Shown piece after piece: positions 48,339-57,760 of a stretch of 64,000 nucleotides of DNA; positions within the stretch are counted from its first letter, which is position 1, and every line of letters begins with the position of its first letter. Source of the stretch: an uncultured Granulosicoccaceae bacterium. GTDB lineage: Bacteria; Pseudomonadota; Gammaproteobacteria; Granulosicoccales; Granulosicoccaceae. The stretch is from contig CALAJN010000014.1 in the NCBI GenBank assembly GCA_937922675.1, positions 124,001-188,000 on the forward strand, read 5' to 3'. The notes beneath the pieces are model-generated. The model saw only the letters and a list, made by a program, of their open reading frames with translations. It searched no databases and had not been told where the DNA came from. A program made the translations under genes and the position numbers.

Positions 48339-50441
48339 TCAGATACGGTCACGTTGCAGGACGACGGTACTTCTGCCAAGGAGTTTGAAGCGATCCGCCG
48401 GACGCAGGATACGACTTGCCGGCATGGCTCCATCGGTGTCAATGACGCAGTACCAGTCTCCTTTCAGTACCTTGGGGATCCTGAACTCGATGGGCTCGTG
48501 CCAGGCATTGAACACCAGCAGAAAGCTGTCGTCAGTGACAAGCCGACCACGCGAATCGGGTGCTCGCACAATGTTGCCATTGAGATACATCATGACTGTA
48601 CGGGCATGGCCCGCGTGCCAGGCATCAACAGTCATGCGTGTGCCATCCGCATTGAACCAGGCGCTATCACCAGGTTGTTGCGCGTCATGTGCTGTGCCGT
48701 GTAGAAAACGACGACGACGAAGTGAGGGGTGACGGTGACGAAGGTCAATCAGTTGTCTGGTGAAATCCAGATGCTCCTGTTGCTCTTTTGAGAGATCCCA
48801 GTTGATCCAGGTGATGTCGTTGTCCTGACAATAACCGTTGTTGTTTCCGCCTTGTGTGCGTCCCAGTTCATCTCCGTGACAGATCATCGGAACGCCTTGG
48901 GAAACCAATAATGTGGTCAATAGATTGCGCTGCTGGCGCCAACGCAATGCATTGATCGTTGCGTCCCTGGTTTCGCCCTCGACACCACAGTTCCACGATC
49001 GGTTGTGATTTTCACCGTCCTTGTCGTCTTCACCGTTGGCGCTGTTGCGCTTGTGATGATAAGAGACCAGATCGCGCAGGGTAAAGCCGTCGTGAGCGGT
49101 AATGAAATTGATCGAGGCGATCGGTTTTCTGCCACTGTGTTCATAGAGATCTGCACTACCGCTCAAGCGGCGTGCAAATTCGCCTAACGTCCCCGGCTCT
49201 CCGCGCCAGAAGTCACGCACGGTGTCACGATAGTCGCCGTTCCATTCGGTCCACAACGGCGGAAACCCACCTACCTGATAACCCCCGTCTCCGATGTCCC
49301 ATGGCTCTGCAATCAACTTGACCTGCGATAGCACAGGGTCTTGCTGAATGATCTGAAAGAAGGTCGAGAGCTGATCGACCTCGTGGAACTGCCTGGCGAG
49401 TGTTGAGGCAAGATCAAAGCGAAATCCGTCGACGTGCATCTCCTGCACCCAATACCGCAGACTGTCCATGATCAGCTGCAGCACGTGCGGGTGGCGCATC
49501 AATAGTGAGTTACCAGTGTCGGTTGTGTCGAAGTAGTGCTTTTGATCCGTATCGACGAGACGGTAGTAGGCGCTATTGTCGATACCACGAAACGACAGGG
49601 TAGGTCCGAGGTGATTACCTTCGGCGGTGTGGTTGTAGACCACATCAAGGATCACTTCGATATTGGCCTTGTGCAGAGCCTTGACCATCGACTTGAACTC
49701 CTGCACCTGAGCACCCGGATCATCAGAACGTGCATACCCGGCATGGGGTGCAAAGAAGCCGATCGTGTTGTAGCCCCAATAGTTCGACAGGCCCTTGGCC
49801 ACCAGATCCGGGTCATTCATGAACTGATGTACCGGCATCAGCTCGATCGCGGTGACGCCAAGCGATGTCAGATGTTCGAGAATGGCCGGATGGGCCACGG
49901 CATCGTAGGTACCCCGAATTTCTTCAGGAATGTCCGGGTGAGTCATCGTCAGACCCTTGACGTGCGCCTCATAGATGACACTTTCGTGATAGCCGTGTTT
50001 CGGCGGACGATCGTGCCCCCACTCGAACCAGGGGTTGATGACAACGGATGTCATCGTATGCCCGAGTGAGTCCTTGTCATTAAAGTCACCTGAGCCATCG
50101 AAGCGGTAGGAGAACAAGGACTCGTCACCATCAATATCGCCATCCAGCGCCTTGGCGTAGGGGTCGATCAGCAATTTGGCAGGATTGCAGCGATGCCCGG
50201 CTGAAGGGTCCCAGGGCCCGTGCACCCGGTAGCCATAGCGTTGTCCCGGGCGCACATCCGGCAGATAGACATGCCATACAAAGCCATCCATTTCGCACAT
50301 CGTGATGCGCCGCTCGTGCCCTTCCTCATCGACCAGACACAGCTCAACCTGGTCGGCAACTTCGCTGAACAAGGCGAAGTTGGTGCCTGATCCATCGTAG
50401 GTAGCGCCGAGCGGGTAGGGTTTTCCTGGCCAGATCTGCAT
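48339..50441 (-). CDS. glgX: Glycogen debranching enzyme GlgX
   Basis: Isoamylase-type GH13 enzyme that removes alpha-1,6 branches from phosphorylase-trimmed glycogen. 700 residues from ATG 50441 (MQIWPGKPYPLGATYDGSG), the canonical start. N-terminal CBM48 (about 10-120), then the GH13 barrel with nucleophile Asp343 in DGFRFDLA, acid/base Glu379 in LIAEPWD and the transition-state Asp in NFITAHDGFTL. No other glycogen genes are nearby. Confidence 0.95.
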   Translation of the reverse strand: MQIWPGKPYPLGATYDGSGTNFALFSEVADQVELCLVDEEGHERRITMCEMDGFVWHVYLPDVRPGQRYGYRVHGPWDPSAGHRCNPAKLLIDPYAKALDGDIDGDESLFSYRFDGSGDFNDKDSLGHTMTSVVINPWFEWGHDRPPKHGYHESVIYEAHVKGLTMTHPDIPEEIRGTYDAVAHPAILEHLTSLGVTAIELMPVHQFMNDPDLVAKGLSNYWGYNTIGFFAPHAGYARSDDPGAQVQEFKSMVKALHKANIEVILDVVYNHTAEGNHLGPTLSFRGIDNSAYYRLVDTDQKHYFDTTDTGNSLLMRHPHVLQLIMDSLRYWVQEMHVDGFRFDLASTLARQFHEVDQLSTFFQIIQQDPVLSQVKLIAEPWDIGDGGYQVGGFPPLWTEWNGDYRDTVRDFWRGEPGTLGEFARRLSGSADLYEHSGRKPIASINFITAHDGFTLRDLVSYHHKRNSANGEDDKDGENHNRSWNCGVEGETRDATINALRWRQQRNLLTTLLVSQGVPMICHGDELGRTQGGNNNGYCQDNDITWINWDLSKEQQEHLDFTRQLIDLRHRHPSLRRRRFLHGTAHDAQQPGDSAWFNADGTRMTVDAWHAGHARTVMMYLNGNIVRAPDSRGRLVTDDSFLLVFNAWHEPIEFRIPKVLKGDWYCVIDTDGAMPASRILRPADRFKLLGRSTVVLQRDRI

Positions 50442-50536
50442 GGAACAATGAAGTTGAAGGCACGTGGTCGATAGGAGCTCGGCTGGCAACAAGTTTGCAT
50501 CACTTTGATCATCCAACGTTAGGATGACAACACGTC

Positions 50537-50866
50537 ATGCAGTACAACATCTCCCCGGAGCCACTCTGGGATGAAGGCCTTTCGAGCTTTTTGCTCGGCG
50601 AGTACCAGAAGCGACAATCGCCTCTCACCATAGACGAGCTACAAGCGTTCGCGAACGAACAAGCCGTGCGTATCGGTGACATCCTGGAAACGCTGTTTCT
50701 GATGGCGCTCTACGGCGAATGGCGCTACACCGCGGCTGACGGCAAAGATCTCAAACTCGACGAAGAAGCGCTCAACTCACTCTACGCCAAAGGCCGCCTC
50801 GGCCCCGACGACCTCGTCGACTTCAACGGAGTCTGGTCTCCCGTGGGGTCGGACCACAGCAACTAA
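50537..50866 (+). CDS. Conserved-looking small protein, unknown function
   Basis: 109 residues, ATG 50537, acidic (many Asp/Glu), no signal peptide or membrane segment, not a family I recognise. Helical N-terminus with a winged-helix-like stretch SPLTIDELQAFANEQAVRIG, the central ILETLFLMALYGEWRYT, and a C-terminal tail GPDDLVDFNGVWSPVG reminiscent of GYF_2-like ends. Divergent from glgX. The clean codon pattern and good length support a real gene. A tail W-x-P may be a binding motif; this is inference. Confidence 0.65.
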   Translation: MQYNISPEPLWDEGLSSFLLGEYQKRQSPLTIDELQAFANEQAVRIGDILETLFLMALYGEWRYTAADGKDLKLDEEALNSLYAKGRLGPDDLVDFNGVWSPVGSDHSN

Positions 50867-51019
50867 TTGATATTTATATCGAATTGTTGAAAAACCCTCC
50901 TGATAGCCACCTTGATCGGGGCTTGACTGCACTGAAACAGGCTGATTAGCGACTCCGTAATCCGGATCGCGTGCCATATGATATGGGTTCAAAAGACCCA
51001 GGCTCATCGGCATATCAGA

Positions 51020-51496
51020 ATGAAAAACGCGTCGCCCGAGTACACCTGTCGCATTGCCTGGACCGGTAATCGAGGGCAAGGCACGCATACCTATCGTAGC
51101 TACGACAGAAGCTGGGAGGTGCAGACGCCTGGAAAGCCTGTCATCAGGTGTTCCAATGATCCCTTGCTCGGCGGCGATCCGTCGCTGGCCAACCCTGAGG
51201 ATCTGCTGCTCTCATCTCTTGCGGCCTGTCACATGCTCTGGTTTCTACACCTTGCGAGTGACGCCGGTGTGGTGGTCACGGCTTATCAGGATGATCCGAT
51301 CGGTATCGGCGAGCTCGAGTCAGGTGGCGCAGGACGTTTTGTTGAAGCGCGCTTGCAACCGCGCATCGTCTTGGTAGAGGGCAGTGATCATGAGCTCGCC
51401 GACCAGCTGCACGGCCGCATCCACGACGTCTGCTTTATTGCTCGCTCGGTGAATTTTCCAGTGATCTGTACAGCCAGCTACATCGAGGCAAGCTGA
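51020..51496 (+). CDS. OsmC family protein
   Basis: 158 residues from ATG 51020. OsmC/Ohr fold: ITWTGNRGQGTHTYRSYDRSW-like RIAWTGNRGQGTHTY, GGDPSLANPEDLLLSSLAACHMLWFLHLA with the first redox Cys, and IHDVCFIARSVNFPV with the second. OsmC-type peroxidases reduce organic hydroperoxides using two Cys; both are here. Subfamily resembles the stand-alone OsmC-related group. Converges with the carbonic anhydrase gene. Confidence 0.9.
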   Translation: MKNASPEYTCRIAWTGNRGQGTHTYRSYDRSWEVQTPGKPVIRCSNDPLLGGDPSLANPEDLLLSSLAACHMLWFLHLASDAGVVVTAYQDDPIGIGELESGGAGRFVEARLQPRIVLVEGSDHELADQLHGRIHDVCFIARSVNFPVICTASYIEAS

Positions 51497-52147
51497 TCAG
51501 TGCTCGACGCCGCCCTCGTATTCACTGTCGGAGTCGGCGTCAAAAAAATCCACCACTCCTGTCTCCAATGAGTATTCGGCGGCGACGACCCGCAGGCCTT
51601 CATTGGCAATCAAGTCTTCAAGAATGATAGAGCCCGTGCGTAATTGTGACACCGAAGCACGCACGTTTGCGCGCGTTGCGTGATGCACCAGAGACTCTCG
51701 GTTCTCCCCAAGCCCGGCGTCGATGAGTGTGCTCACCGAGGGTTTGATGCAGTTGACAATAGCGGCAAGATTCGGTGTGAGGTCACTGGACGGTTGCTCG
51801 AGCTCATCAACCGTTGCGTTGATCGCACCGCATTGGGTATGACCGAGAACAACCACCAGTTTGACGTTATGCAGTCGAGCCGAGAATTCGACGCTGCCAA
51901 TCAACGACGGTGCAACGATGTTGCCGGCGACACGAATAACAAACAGATCACCCAGTCCTTGGTCAAATACCAGTTCGGGTGGCACGCGCGAATCCGAGCA
52001 CCCGAGCACGATCGCAAAGGGCGCTTGCCCCCCGATCAGGTCCTCGCGACGGGCCCTGTTGGCAAGAGCAGACTTGTCGCGCACGTCAGACGTGAAGCGT
52101 TCGTTGCCTGCCTTGAGTCGCTCAAGTGCCTCGTTCGCCGGTGTCAT
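51497..52147 (-). CDS. Beta-class carbonic anhydrase
   Basis: 216 residues from ATG 52147. Catalyses CO2/bicarbonate interconversion with zinc. The zinc ligands and dyad are visible: Cys-x-Asp-x-Arg in GCSDSRVPPE, and His-x-x-Cys in VVVLGHTQCGAIN. Cytoplasmic. Downstream of an SLC13-type anion transporter on the same strand, 39 bp apart, so the pair may link bicarbonate supply with transport. Confidence 0.95.
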   Translation of the reverse strand: MTPANEALERLKAGNERFTSDVRDKSALANRARREDLIGGQAPFAIVLGCSDSRVPPELVFDQGLGDLFVIRVAGNIVAPSLIGSVEFSARLHNVKLVVVLGHTQCGAINATVDELEQPSSDLTPNLAAIVNCIKPSVSTLIDAGLGENRESLVHHATRANVRASVSQLRTGSIILEDLIANEGLRVVAAEYSLETGVVDFFDADSDSEYEGGVEH

Positions 52148-52186
52148 GATCTGGATCTCGCCATGGTGTGATGATACCAATGTCGC

Positions 52187-54046
52187 TCAGGTAAAAAGCA
52201 CATTCAGTAGCACCAGACTTGCAACAAGGAAGATCACCGTCATGCCACCGCCTATTCGTAGAAAATCTGAAACGCGATAGCCTCCAGGCCCCGCGATCAG
52301 TGCGTTGACCTGGTTTGTGGGGATCAGGAAGGCGTTGGAAGTAGCGACTCCGATGGTCAACGCAAACAGCGCAGGGTCCGCCCCGGTGGCGATTGCGACA
52401 TTTATCGCCAAGGGCACGAGCAGAATTGTTGCACCAACATTTGACATCAACAGCGAAAACACGGTGGCCAATACAGCGAGAAGTGACTGCAACACCCAGG
52501 AAGGTACGTCCCCAACACCCGCCAGTATCACTTGGGAGAGCCAGGCCGCGGTGCCAGTTCGGTCGACTGCAATCCCCAGAGGAATCAGGCTTGAGAGTAA
52601 AAAAATGGTAGACCAGCTCACGGCATCGTAGGCTTCATCCATGGAGACAACACGAGTGAGAATCATGGTGATTGCACCAATCATCAATGACAGTGACAAG
52701 TTGTCAGTCAAGAAAAACAACAACAGCGACGCAGCAGATACAAGCAGTGCCAGATTCTGTAGCTCGATACGCATCGGCTCATAGCGAAAGTCGGTCGCTA
52801 TTATCATGTTGGAATTGCTGCGACGCAGTTCGGCAAGGTCTGCCCAGCTTGCATGTACCAATAGCGTGTCGCCCGCCTGCACTGCTATATTGCCAAATCC
52901 GCGCAATCGGATCTCGCCACGTCGCGCTATTTGAAGGATATTCATACCGAAGTTGCGCCGCGGCTTGATATCGCCGATGGCGCGTCCAACCAGGTTGGAG
53001 CTAGGTGGGATCACGACTTCGGCAATGCCGCTCTGTTGAGGATCAAGGACCTTGGCCAGCCTGTCAGGCTCTTCGAGAATGTCTAGATCCTGCGTCTCAC
53101 AGAATCGTGCGATGGCATCTGGCTCACCCAACAAGCCAAGGTGTGAGTCTACCCACAAGGTTTCTTCCGGGTCGGGTGGCACCTTGACAACATCGCCGCT
53201 GTAGAGAGCCAGCAAAAAGGGAGCATCGGCAATATCTTGCTCGATTGCGCGTACGCGCCTCCCGGCGAGTGGGCTATTGCGCCTGATTTTAGCTTCGACA
53301 AGCTCACCCTTGATGCCGTAGACGCGCTCTACATACTCGGATACGCGTCGCTCTCGTTTGGCCGTGACGCCTTCGCTCTTGCGCCTACCCAGCCACCCGA
53401 TCAACAAGAACCAGAGAATGCCGAGGACGGTGAGGGCAAAGCCGAGCGGGAACACTGAAAACAGCGACAAAGGCTTTAGAGCAGACCCATCAGGCAAGCG
53501 CACAGATGATGCGATCAACACATCATTGAGCACGATCAGAGAGCTTGATCCGATCGTGGTGCCAAGACCGCCCAGAATGGCGGCAAACCCCATTGGCATC
53601 ATCATGCGCGATACCGGGATACCGGTTCTCTGGCAAATGCGGCTGACAACCGGCAAGAACAGGGCGGCTGCCGCCACGTTCTGCACAAAGCAGGATAAAA
53701 GCGCGGTGGCTGCCGAGATCAGCACCATCAAGCGTGCTTCGGATTGTCCGCCATAGCGCAGGATGTGTTCGGAGACCCGTCGCATAACCCCAGTGCGATC
53801 AAGTCCTGCGCCAATGATCATCACAGCTATGATGGCGATTACGGCGTTACTCGAGAATCCCGAGAACAGGACCTCAGGGGGGATTAGCGGACCAAGGCCC
53901 GGCAGATAAGATGACAATCCGATGGCCAGCAGGATGCACAGGGCCGCAACATCGGTCCTGAGCAGATCGAACACGAAGAGCGCCACTGTCGCGCCGAGAA
54001 TCGCGAGCACAAGCGCCATCTCGGAGGTGAAGGCGATGGTGGGCAT
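52187..54046 (-). CDS. SLC13/DASS-type anion transporter with TrkA-C (RCK_C) domains
   Basis: 619 residues. N-terminal and C-terminal membrane halves (about helices 5-180 and 410-615) flank a cytosolic region with two RCK_C domains (about 215-385: EAKIRRNSPLAGRRVRAIEQ and EVVIPPSSNLVGRAIGDIKP). This is the layout of bacterial sulfate/citrate/dicarboxylate-type sodium symporters of the CitT/SAC1-like group. Conserved LGTTIGSSSLIVLNDVLI and LIPTNQVNALIAGPGGY resemble the paired SNT-type sodium-site loops (here TIGSSS and IPTNQ). Substrate not identifiable; adjacency to carbonic anhydrase leaves bicarbonate or sulfate as options. Confidence 0.88.
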   Translation of the reverse strand: MPTIAFTSEMALVLAILGATVALFVFDLLRTDVAALCILLAIGLSSYLPGLGPLIPPEVLFSGFSSNAVIAIIAVMIIGAGLDRTGVMRRVSEHILRYGGQSEARLMVLISAATALLSCFVQNVAAAALFLPVVSRICQRTGIPVSRMMMPMGFAAILGGLGTTIGSSSLIVLNDVLIASSVRLPDGSALKPLSLFSVFPLGFALTVLGILWFLLIGWLGRRKSEGVTAKRERRVSEYVERVYGIKGELVEAKIRRNSPLAGRRVRAIEQDIADAPFLLALYSGDVVKVPPDPEETLWVDSHLGLLGEPDAIARFCETQDLDILEEPDRLAKVLDPQQSGIAEVVIPPSSNLVGRAIGDIKPRRNFGMNILQIARRGEIRLRGFGNIAVQAGDTLLVHASWADLAELRRSNSNMIIATDFRYEPMRIELQNLALLVSAASLLLFFLTDNLSLSLMIGAITMILTRVVSMDEAYDAVSWSTIFLLSSLIPLGIAVDRTGTAAWLSQVILAGVGDVPSWVLQSLLAVLATVFSLLMSNVGATILLVPLAINVAIATGADPALFALTIGVATSNAFLIPTNQVNALIAGPGGYRVSDFLRIGGGMTVIFLVASLVLLNVLFT

Positions 54047-54132
54047 CGATTCAATGAGGGGCGAACCTTGGGCTGGAGGCCCATAGTGAACCTATTGTAG
54101 TCGTGCGCAGAAAGGCTGCGGTACGTTCTGGG

Positions 54133-54155
54133 GGTACAGGTTGATACCATGTACC
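54133..54155. promoter_or_regulatory. Inverted repeat directly upstream of uvrD
   Basis: GGTACA and TGTACC arms (6 bp) separated by 11 bp, ending one base before the uvrD ATG. It overlaps the ribosome site, so a bound protein or RNA stem would block expression. It is not a canonical LexA site (CTGT-N8-ACAG). Confidence 0.4.
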
Positions 54156-54156
54156 T

Positions 54157-56325
54157 ATGGATGTTTCCTATCTGCTCGATTCGCTCAACGACACTCAACG
54201 CAATGCGGTGTCGGCCCCGCCGGGACACCTGCTGGTGCAAGCCGGGGCGGGGTCCGGGAAGACGCGCGTGCTGGTGCACCGTATTGCCTGGTTGAACAAG
54301 GTCGAGGGCATATCACCCTTCGGTATCATGGCGGTGACCTTTACCAACAAGGCGGCGCGCGAGATGCGTCTGCGTGTCGAGGATTTGCTCGGACAAGCGC
54401 TCGGCCCGATGTGGATTGGTACCTTTCACGGCATCGCACATCGATTCCTGCGTGCTCATTGGAAGGAGGCCAAGCTGCCCCAGGCCTTTCAGATTCTGGA
54501 TTCTGATGACCAGAAGGCATTGGTGAAACGCACTATTCGAGCACTGGAACTCGATGAAACGCATTTTCCGGCCAACCAAGTGCAGTGGTTTATCAACGGT
54601 CACAAGGACGAAGGTCGACGCCCGCAACATATCGATGATCAGGGGGATCCGATAACCGCACAATATGTGCGTGTGTACACCGCCTATGAGGCTGCCTGCC
54701 AGCGCGCGGGTGTGGTGGATTTTGCCGAGCTACTGCTTCGTGCGCTCGAGACACTACGCGACAATGAAGGTCTGCTTACGCACTATCGCAAGCGATTCAA
54801 GCATTTGTTGATCGATGAGTTCCAGGACACCAATGCGATTCAGTATGCATGGATCAAGTTGCTTGCCGGTGATGATGGTCACGTGTTTGCCGTGGGTGAT
54901 GATGATCAATCCATCTATGCATGGCGCGGAGCGCGCATAGAGAACATTCTCAACTTCAACAAGGATTTCTCAGATGCTGACATCGTGCGGCTCGAACAGA
55001 ACTACCGCTCTACAGGCAACATACTCAATGCCGCCAATGCGCTGATTGACAAGAACGTAGGCCGACTCGGCAAGCGGCTCTGGACGGCTGGCAATGACGG
55101 CGATCTGATCACGCTCTACAACGCGTTCAACGAGACTGACGAGGCACGCTTTGTGGTCGAAACGATCATCGATTACATCGCAGATGGAGGGCAGCGCCGC
55201 GACTGCGCCGTGTTGTACCGCTCCAATGCCCAGTCGCGCGTCATCGAGGAATATCTGGTTGCCTCCAACGTGCCTTACAAGGTCTACGGTGGTTTCCGCT
55301 TCTTTGAACGAGCCGAGATAAAGGATACCCTCGCCTACCTGCGTCTGGCGACACATGCATATGACGATGTCTCGTTTGAACGTATCGTCAATCGCCCTGC
55401 AAGGGGCATAGGTGACAAGACGGTAGCCGAGGTTCGATTGGCAGCGCGAGCCAACAACATTCCCATGTGGGAGGCGGCTGAGACACTCGTGCGCGAACGT
55501 CGCTTGTCCGGTCGCGCGAACACAGCTGTTGCCAGGTTTTTGGACATGATGAACGCCATGCGCGAAGCGATCAGCGAACAGGCTTTGCCACAACAGATTG
55601 ACACTGTCGCTGAGGTGTCCGGTCTCCTGGATCACTTCAAGAAGGACAACAGCGAGAAGGGGCATGCACAAGTTGAAAACGTGCAGGAACTCGCCAATGC
55701 AGCACGCACCTTTGTACTGCAGTCAGATGAGGTCGATCCGGACATGTCTGAAGTCGATGGTTTCTTGTCCCATGCCTCGCTTGAGGCGGGCGAAAACGAG
55801 AGTGCAGACGATAATGCGGTGCAGTTGATGACACTGCACTCGGCCAAGGGGCTTGAGTTTCCACAGGTCTTCATCGTGGGTATGGAGCAGGGCTTGTTCC
55901 CTAACCAGCGCTCTATTGATGATCCTGCGGGAATGGAGGAAGAACGACGCCTTGCCTATGTCGGCATCACGCGTGCCGAGCGCAAGCTCTACATCACCAT
56001 GGCCGAGCAGCGCCGCTTGTATGGACGCGATCAGTACAACCCACCCTCCAGGTTTGTCGCCGAGCTTCCAAACGAACTCCTGGAGGAAATACGCCCGCGC
56101 ATGAACGTCAGCATGCCGGTGTATCGGCCAACATCCCACCCGGTATTCAAGGAAGAGGTAGATACAGGGCTCACGATCGGGCAGACAGTGAAGCATGGCA
56201 AGTTCGGTATAGGTGTTGTTCTTGATCAGGAAGGCCGCGGCAAGCAAGCGCGTGTGCAGGTGAACTTTGAAGATGCGGGTGCCAAGTGGTTGGTACTTGC
56301 GTATGCCAATCTGGCCCCGGCTTGA
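54157..56325 (+). CDS. uvrD: DNA helicase II (UvrD/Rep family)
   Basis: Superfamily 1A 3-prime to 5-prime helicase for nucleotide excision and mismatch repair. 722 residues, UvrD length. Q motif LNDTQRNAVSAP, Walker A AGAGSGKTRVLVHR, motif II LLIDEFQDTN, motif III VGDDDQSIYAWRGA, VRLEQNYRSTGNI (IV), and motif V/VI LMTLHSAKGLEFPQVFIVG and RRLAYVGITRAERKLYI. C-terminal Tudor-like end VKHGKFGIGVVLDQEG fits UvrD rather than Rep. Confidence 0.96.
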   Translation: MDVSYLLDSLNDTQRNAVSAPPGHLLVQAGAGSGKTRVLVHRIAWLNKVEGISPFGIMAVTFTNKAAREMRLRVEDLLGQALGPMWIGTFHGIAHRFLRAHWKEAKLPQAFQILDSDDQKALVKRTIRALELDETHFPANQVQWFINGHKDEGRRPQHIDDQGDPITAQYVRVYTAYEAACQRAGVVDFAELLLRALETLRDNEGLLTHYRKRFKHLLIDEFQDTNAIQYAWIKLLAGDDGHVFAVGDDDQSIYAWRGARIENILNFNKDFSDADIVRLEQNYRSTGNILNAANALIDKNVGRLGKRLWTAGNDGDLITLYNAFNETDEARFVVETIIDYIADGGQRRDCAVLYRSNAQSRVIEEYLVASNVPYKVYGGFRFFERAEIKDTLAYLRLATHAYDDVSFERIVNRPARGIGDKTVAEVRLAARANNIPMWEAAETLVRERRLSGRANTAVARFLDMMNAMREAISEQALPQQIDTVAEVSGLLDHFKKDNSEKGHAQVENVQELANAARTFVLQSDEVDPDMSEVDGFLSHASLEAGENESADDNAVQLMTLHSAKGLEFPQVFIVGMEQGLFPNQRSIDDPAGMEEERRLAYVGITRAERKLYITMAEQRRLYGRDQYNPPSRFVAELPNELLEEIRPRMNVSMPVYRPTSHPVFKEEVDTGLTIGQTVKHGKFGIGVVLDQEGRGKQARVQVNFEDAGAKWLVLAYANLAPA

Positions 56326-56358
56326 TTGCGAGCAGGACCACAGAGCATCCCATGAGCA

Positions 56359-56832
56359 CTAGATCGATCCGAGTTCCAGACCTGCCGCTATCGTCATTCC
56401 AAGCTCTTTTGCCTGATCTGGAAAGCCGTCTCGCCATTCACCACTGAGTACCAGTGCAGGTTGAGTAGCTCGCCAGCATAGCCCGGTCACGATACGCTCG
56501 ACAGAGCGCACAGCGCCCTCACCATCATTGCCTGCACGCACATACAGCGCCCAGGGTTTGCCCTCAGTCCTTTCAAGACAGGGATAGTAGATTCGCTCCA
56601 GAAAATCCTTGAGCCGGCCCGAGAGCAAGCCGAAGTTTTCGGTAGTGCCAAGGATTATTGCATCAGCGTCGAATACGTCCTCAGCTGTGGCGTCCAGCGC
56701 GTCGCGCAGCGTGCTTTGAACCCCTGAAACCTCCGGATGCCGGGCGCCGGTAAGCACCGCCTGTGCAAGGGTCTGTGTGTTTGCAGATGGTAGGTTGGCG
56801 ACGATGAGTAGACGTTTCACGTCAAGGCTCAC
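56359..56832 (-). CDS. Flavodoxin-fold NAD(P)H-dependent FMN reductase-like protein
   Basis: 157 residues from GTG 56832, overlapping the stop of the lipoprotein gene by 4 bp (GTGA). Flavodoxin-like pattern: hydrophobic strand RLLIVANLPSANTQTLAQAV with the phosphate-binding Ser/Thr loop, then DADAIILGTTENFGLLSGRLKDFLER (FMN isoalloxazine loop), and WALYVRAGNDGEGAVRSVERI. Probably a soluble flavin reductase or quinone reductase. Last gene of the DUF6502-lipoprotein unit, which is an unusual context. Confidence 0.8.
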   Translation of the reverse strand: MSLDVKRLLIVANLPSANTQTLAQAVLTGARHPEVSGVQSTLRDALDATAEDVFDADAIILGTTENFGLLSGRLKDFLERIYYPCLERTEGKPWALYVRAGNDGEGAVRSVERIVTGLCWRATQPALVLSGEWRDGFPDQAKELGMTIAAGLELGSI

Positions 56833-57740
56833 TCATTGAGATCACTGTCTGTTACGACAAGTAGTGGGGTAGCTATCGGGCCGTTTGTCTGGTCGTTGAT
56901 CTGTACCAGTGAATAGCTCGCACCTGACTCAAGGCGCAACAGCATGATTTGCTGGCCATTGGATTGAACACTGTAGTCGCCTGTGAAGGCCACACTGTAG
57001 TCACCTATCGGATCCTCGTAGCTCTGGCCTGAAAGCAGAATGCGAGTGCCAGTTGCTTCATCGCCGACGGGTATCAATTCGATATCTGCGCTGATAGCGT
57101 TTTCGTCACCTGTGATCGGCAAGCTACCGACAATCAGGCGAATCAGCGCATTCGTTGTATCGCCACTACCGGCTTGAGATTCGTAGGTTCGTACGTCGAT
57201 ACGTGCCTCATTGGCTGAGGGGCGAATCAATACACCTGAAAGACTGCTGTTGGCAAGGGCGACAGGATCCAGTGCTCCGAGGAGCAGTTGCCCGACACTC
57301 GAGCTGATCTCCACGCGGCTGGTCGTCTGTGAGACTGATATCAATGCCGACACCGTATTCGCCGGTATCACATGGTCACTGTTACTCCAGAGTGACAGTG
57401 ATATATCGTCGGGAGCTAAATTCAAGACGCGCACAAGTGCCTCATTACGTCCTGTAGTCATCGCAGAATTGATCAACGCTACGTTCTGCGCAAAGCCATC
57501 AACTGCAACACTGTCTCCTTCCGCGGCTCCGCCCGTCGTATCAGCCGGTGTGTTCTCGCTGCCGTCCCCGCCGCCATCGGTGCTGGCACCGGTTGTTGCC
57601 CCTGTCGCGCCACCTGTGGTGCCCTCTGAGGCATCGCTGATATCGATGTTGGGATCGCCGGTGCCAAAGATTCCTCCGTCACAGGCACACAGAAGCACAG
57701 AGAGCAGAAGTATCAGAGCGCATGTCTTCTGATGACGCAT
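56829..57740 (-). CDS. DUF4397-like lipoprotein
   Basis: 303 residues from ATG 57740 (an ATG 15 bases upstream is possible). Signal peptide with lipobox LLCAC, Cys near 20, followed by Asp-Gly-Gly, and a low-complexity Gly/Thr/Ser linker (about 35-75) that suits tethering at the membrane surface. The folded part opens EALVRVLNLAPDDISLSLWSN, the pattern of DUF4397 beta-sandwich repeats, and a second repeat may follow from about 120. Secreted surface or periplasmic role inferred; no enzymatic motif seen. Between the DUF6502 and flavodoxin genes. Confidence 0.78.
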   Translation of the reverse strand: MRHQKTCALILLLSVLLCACDGGIFGTGDPNIDISDASEGTTGGATGATTGASTDGGGDGSENTPADTTGGAAEGDSVAVDGFAQNVALINSAMTTGRNEALVRVLNLAPDDISLSLWSNSDHVIPANTVSALISVSQTTSRVEISSSVGQLLLGALDPVALANSSLSGVLIRPSANEARIDVRTYESQAGSGDTTNALIRLIVGSLPITGDENAISADIELIPVGDEATGTRILLSGQSYEDPIGDYSVAFTGDYSVQSNGQQIMLLRLESGASYSLVQINDQTNGPIATPLLVVTDSDLNE

Positions 57741-57760
57741 GTCGTTCGGCCGCATCGTTG

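Noticed and set aside
54970-55671. Minus-strand open frame of 233 codons
   Set aside because: Antisense shadow of uvrD motifs IV-V.
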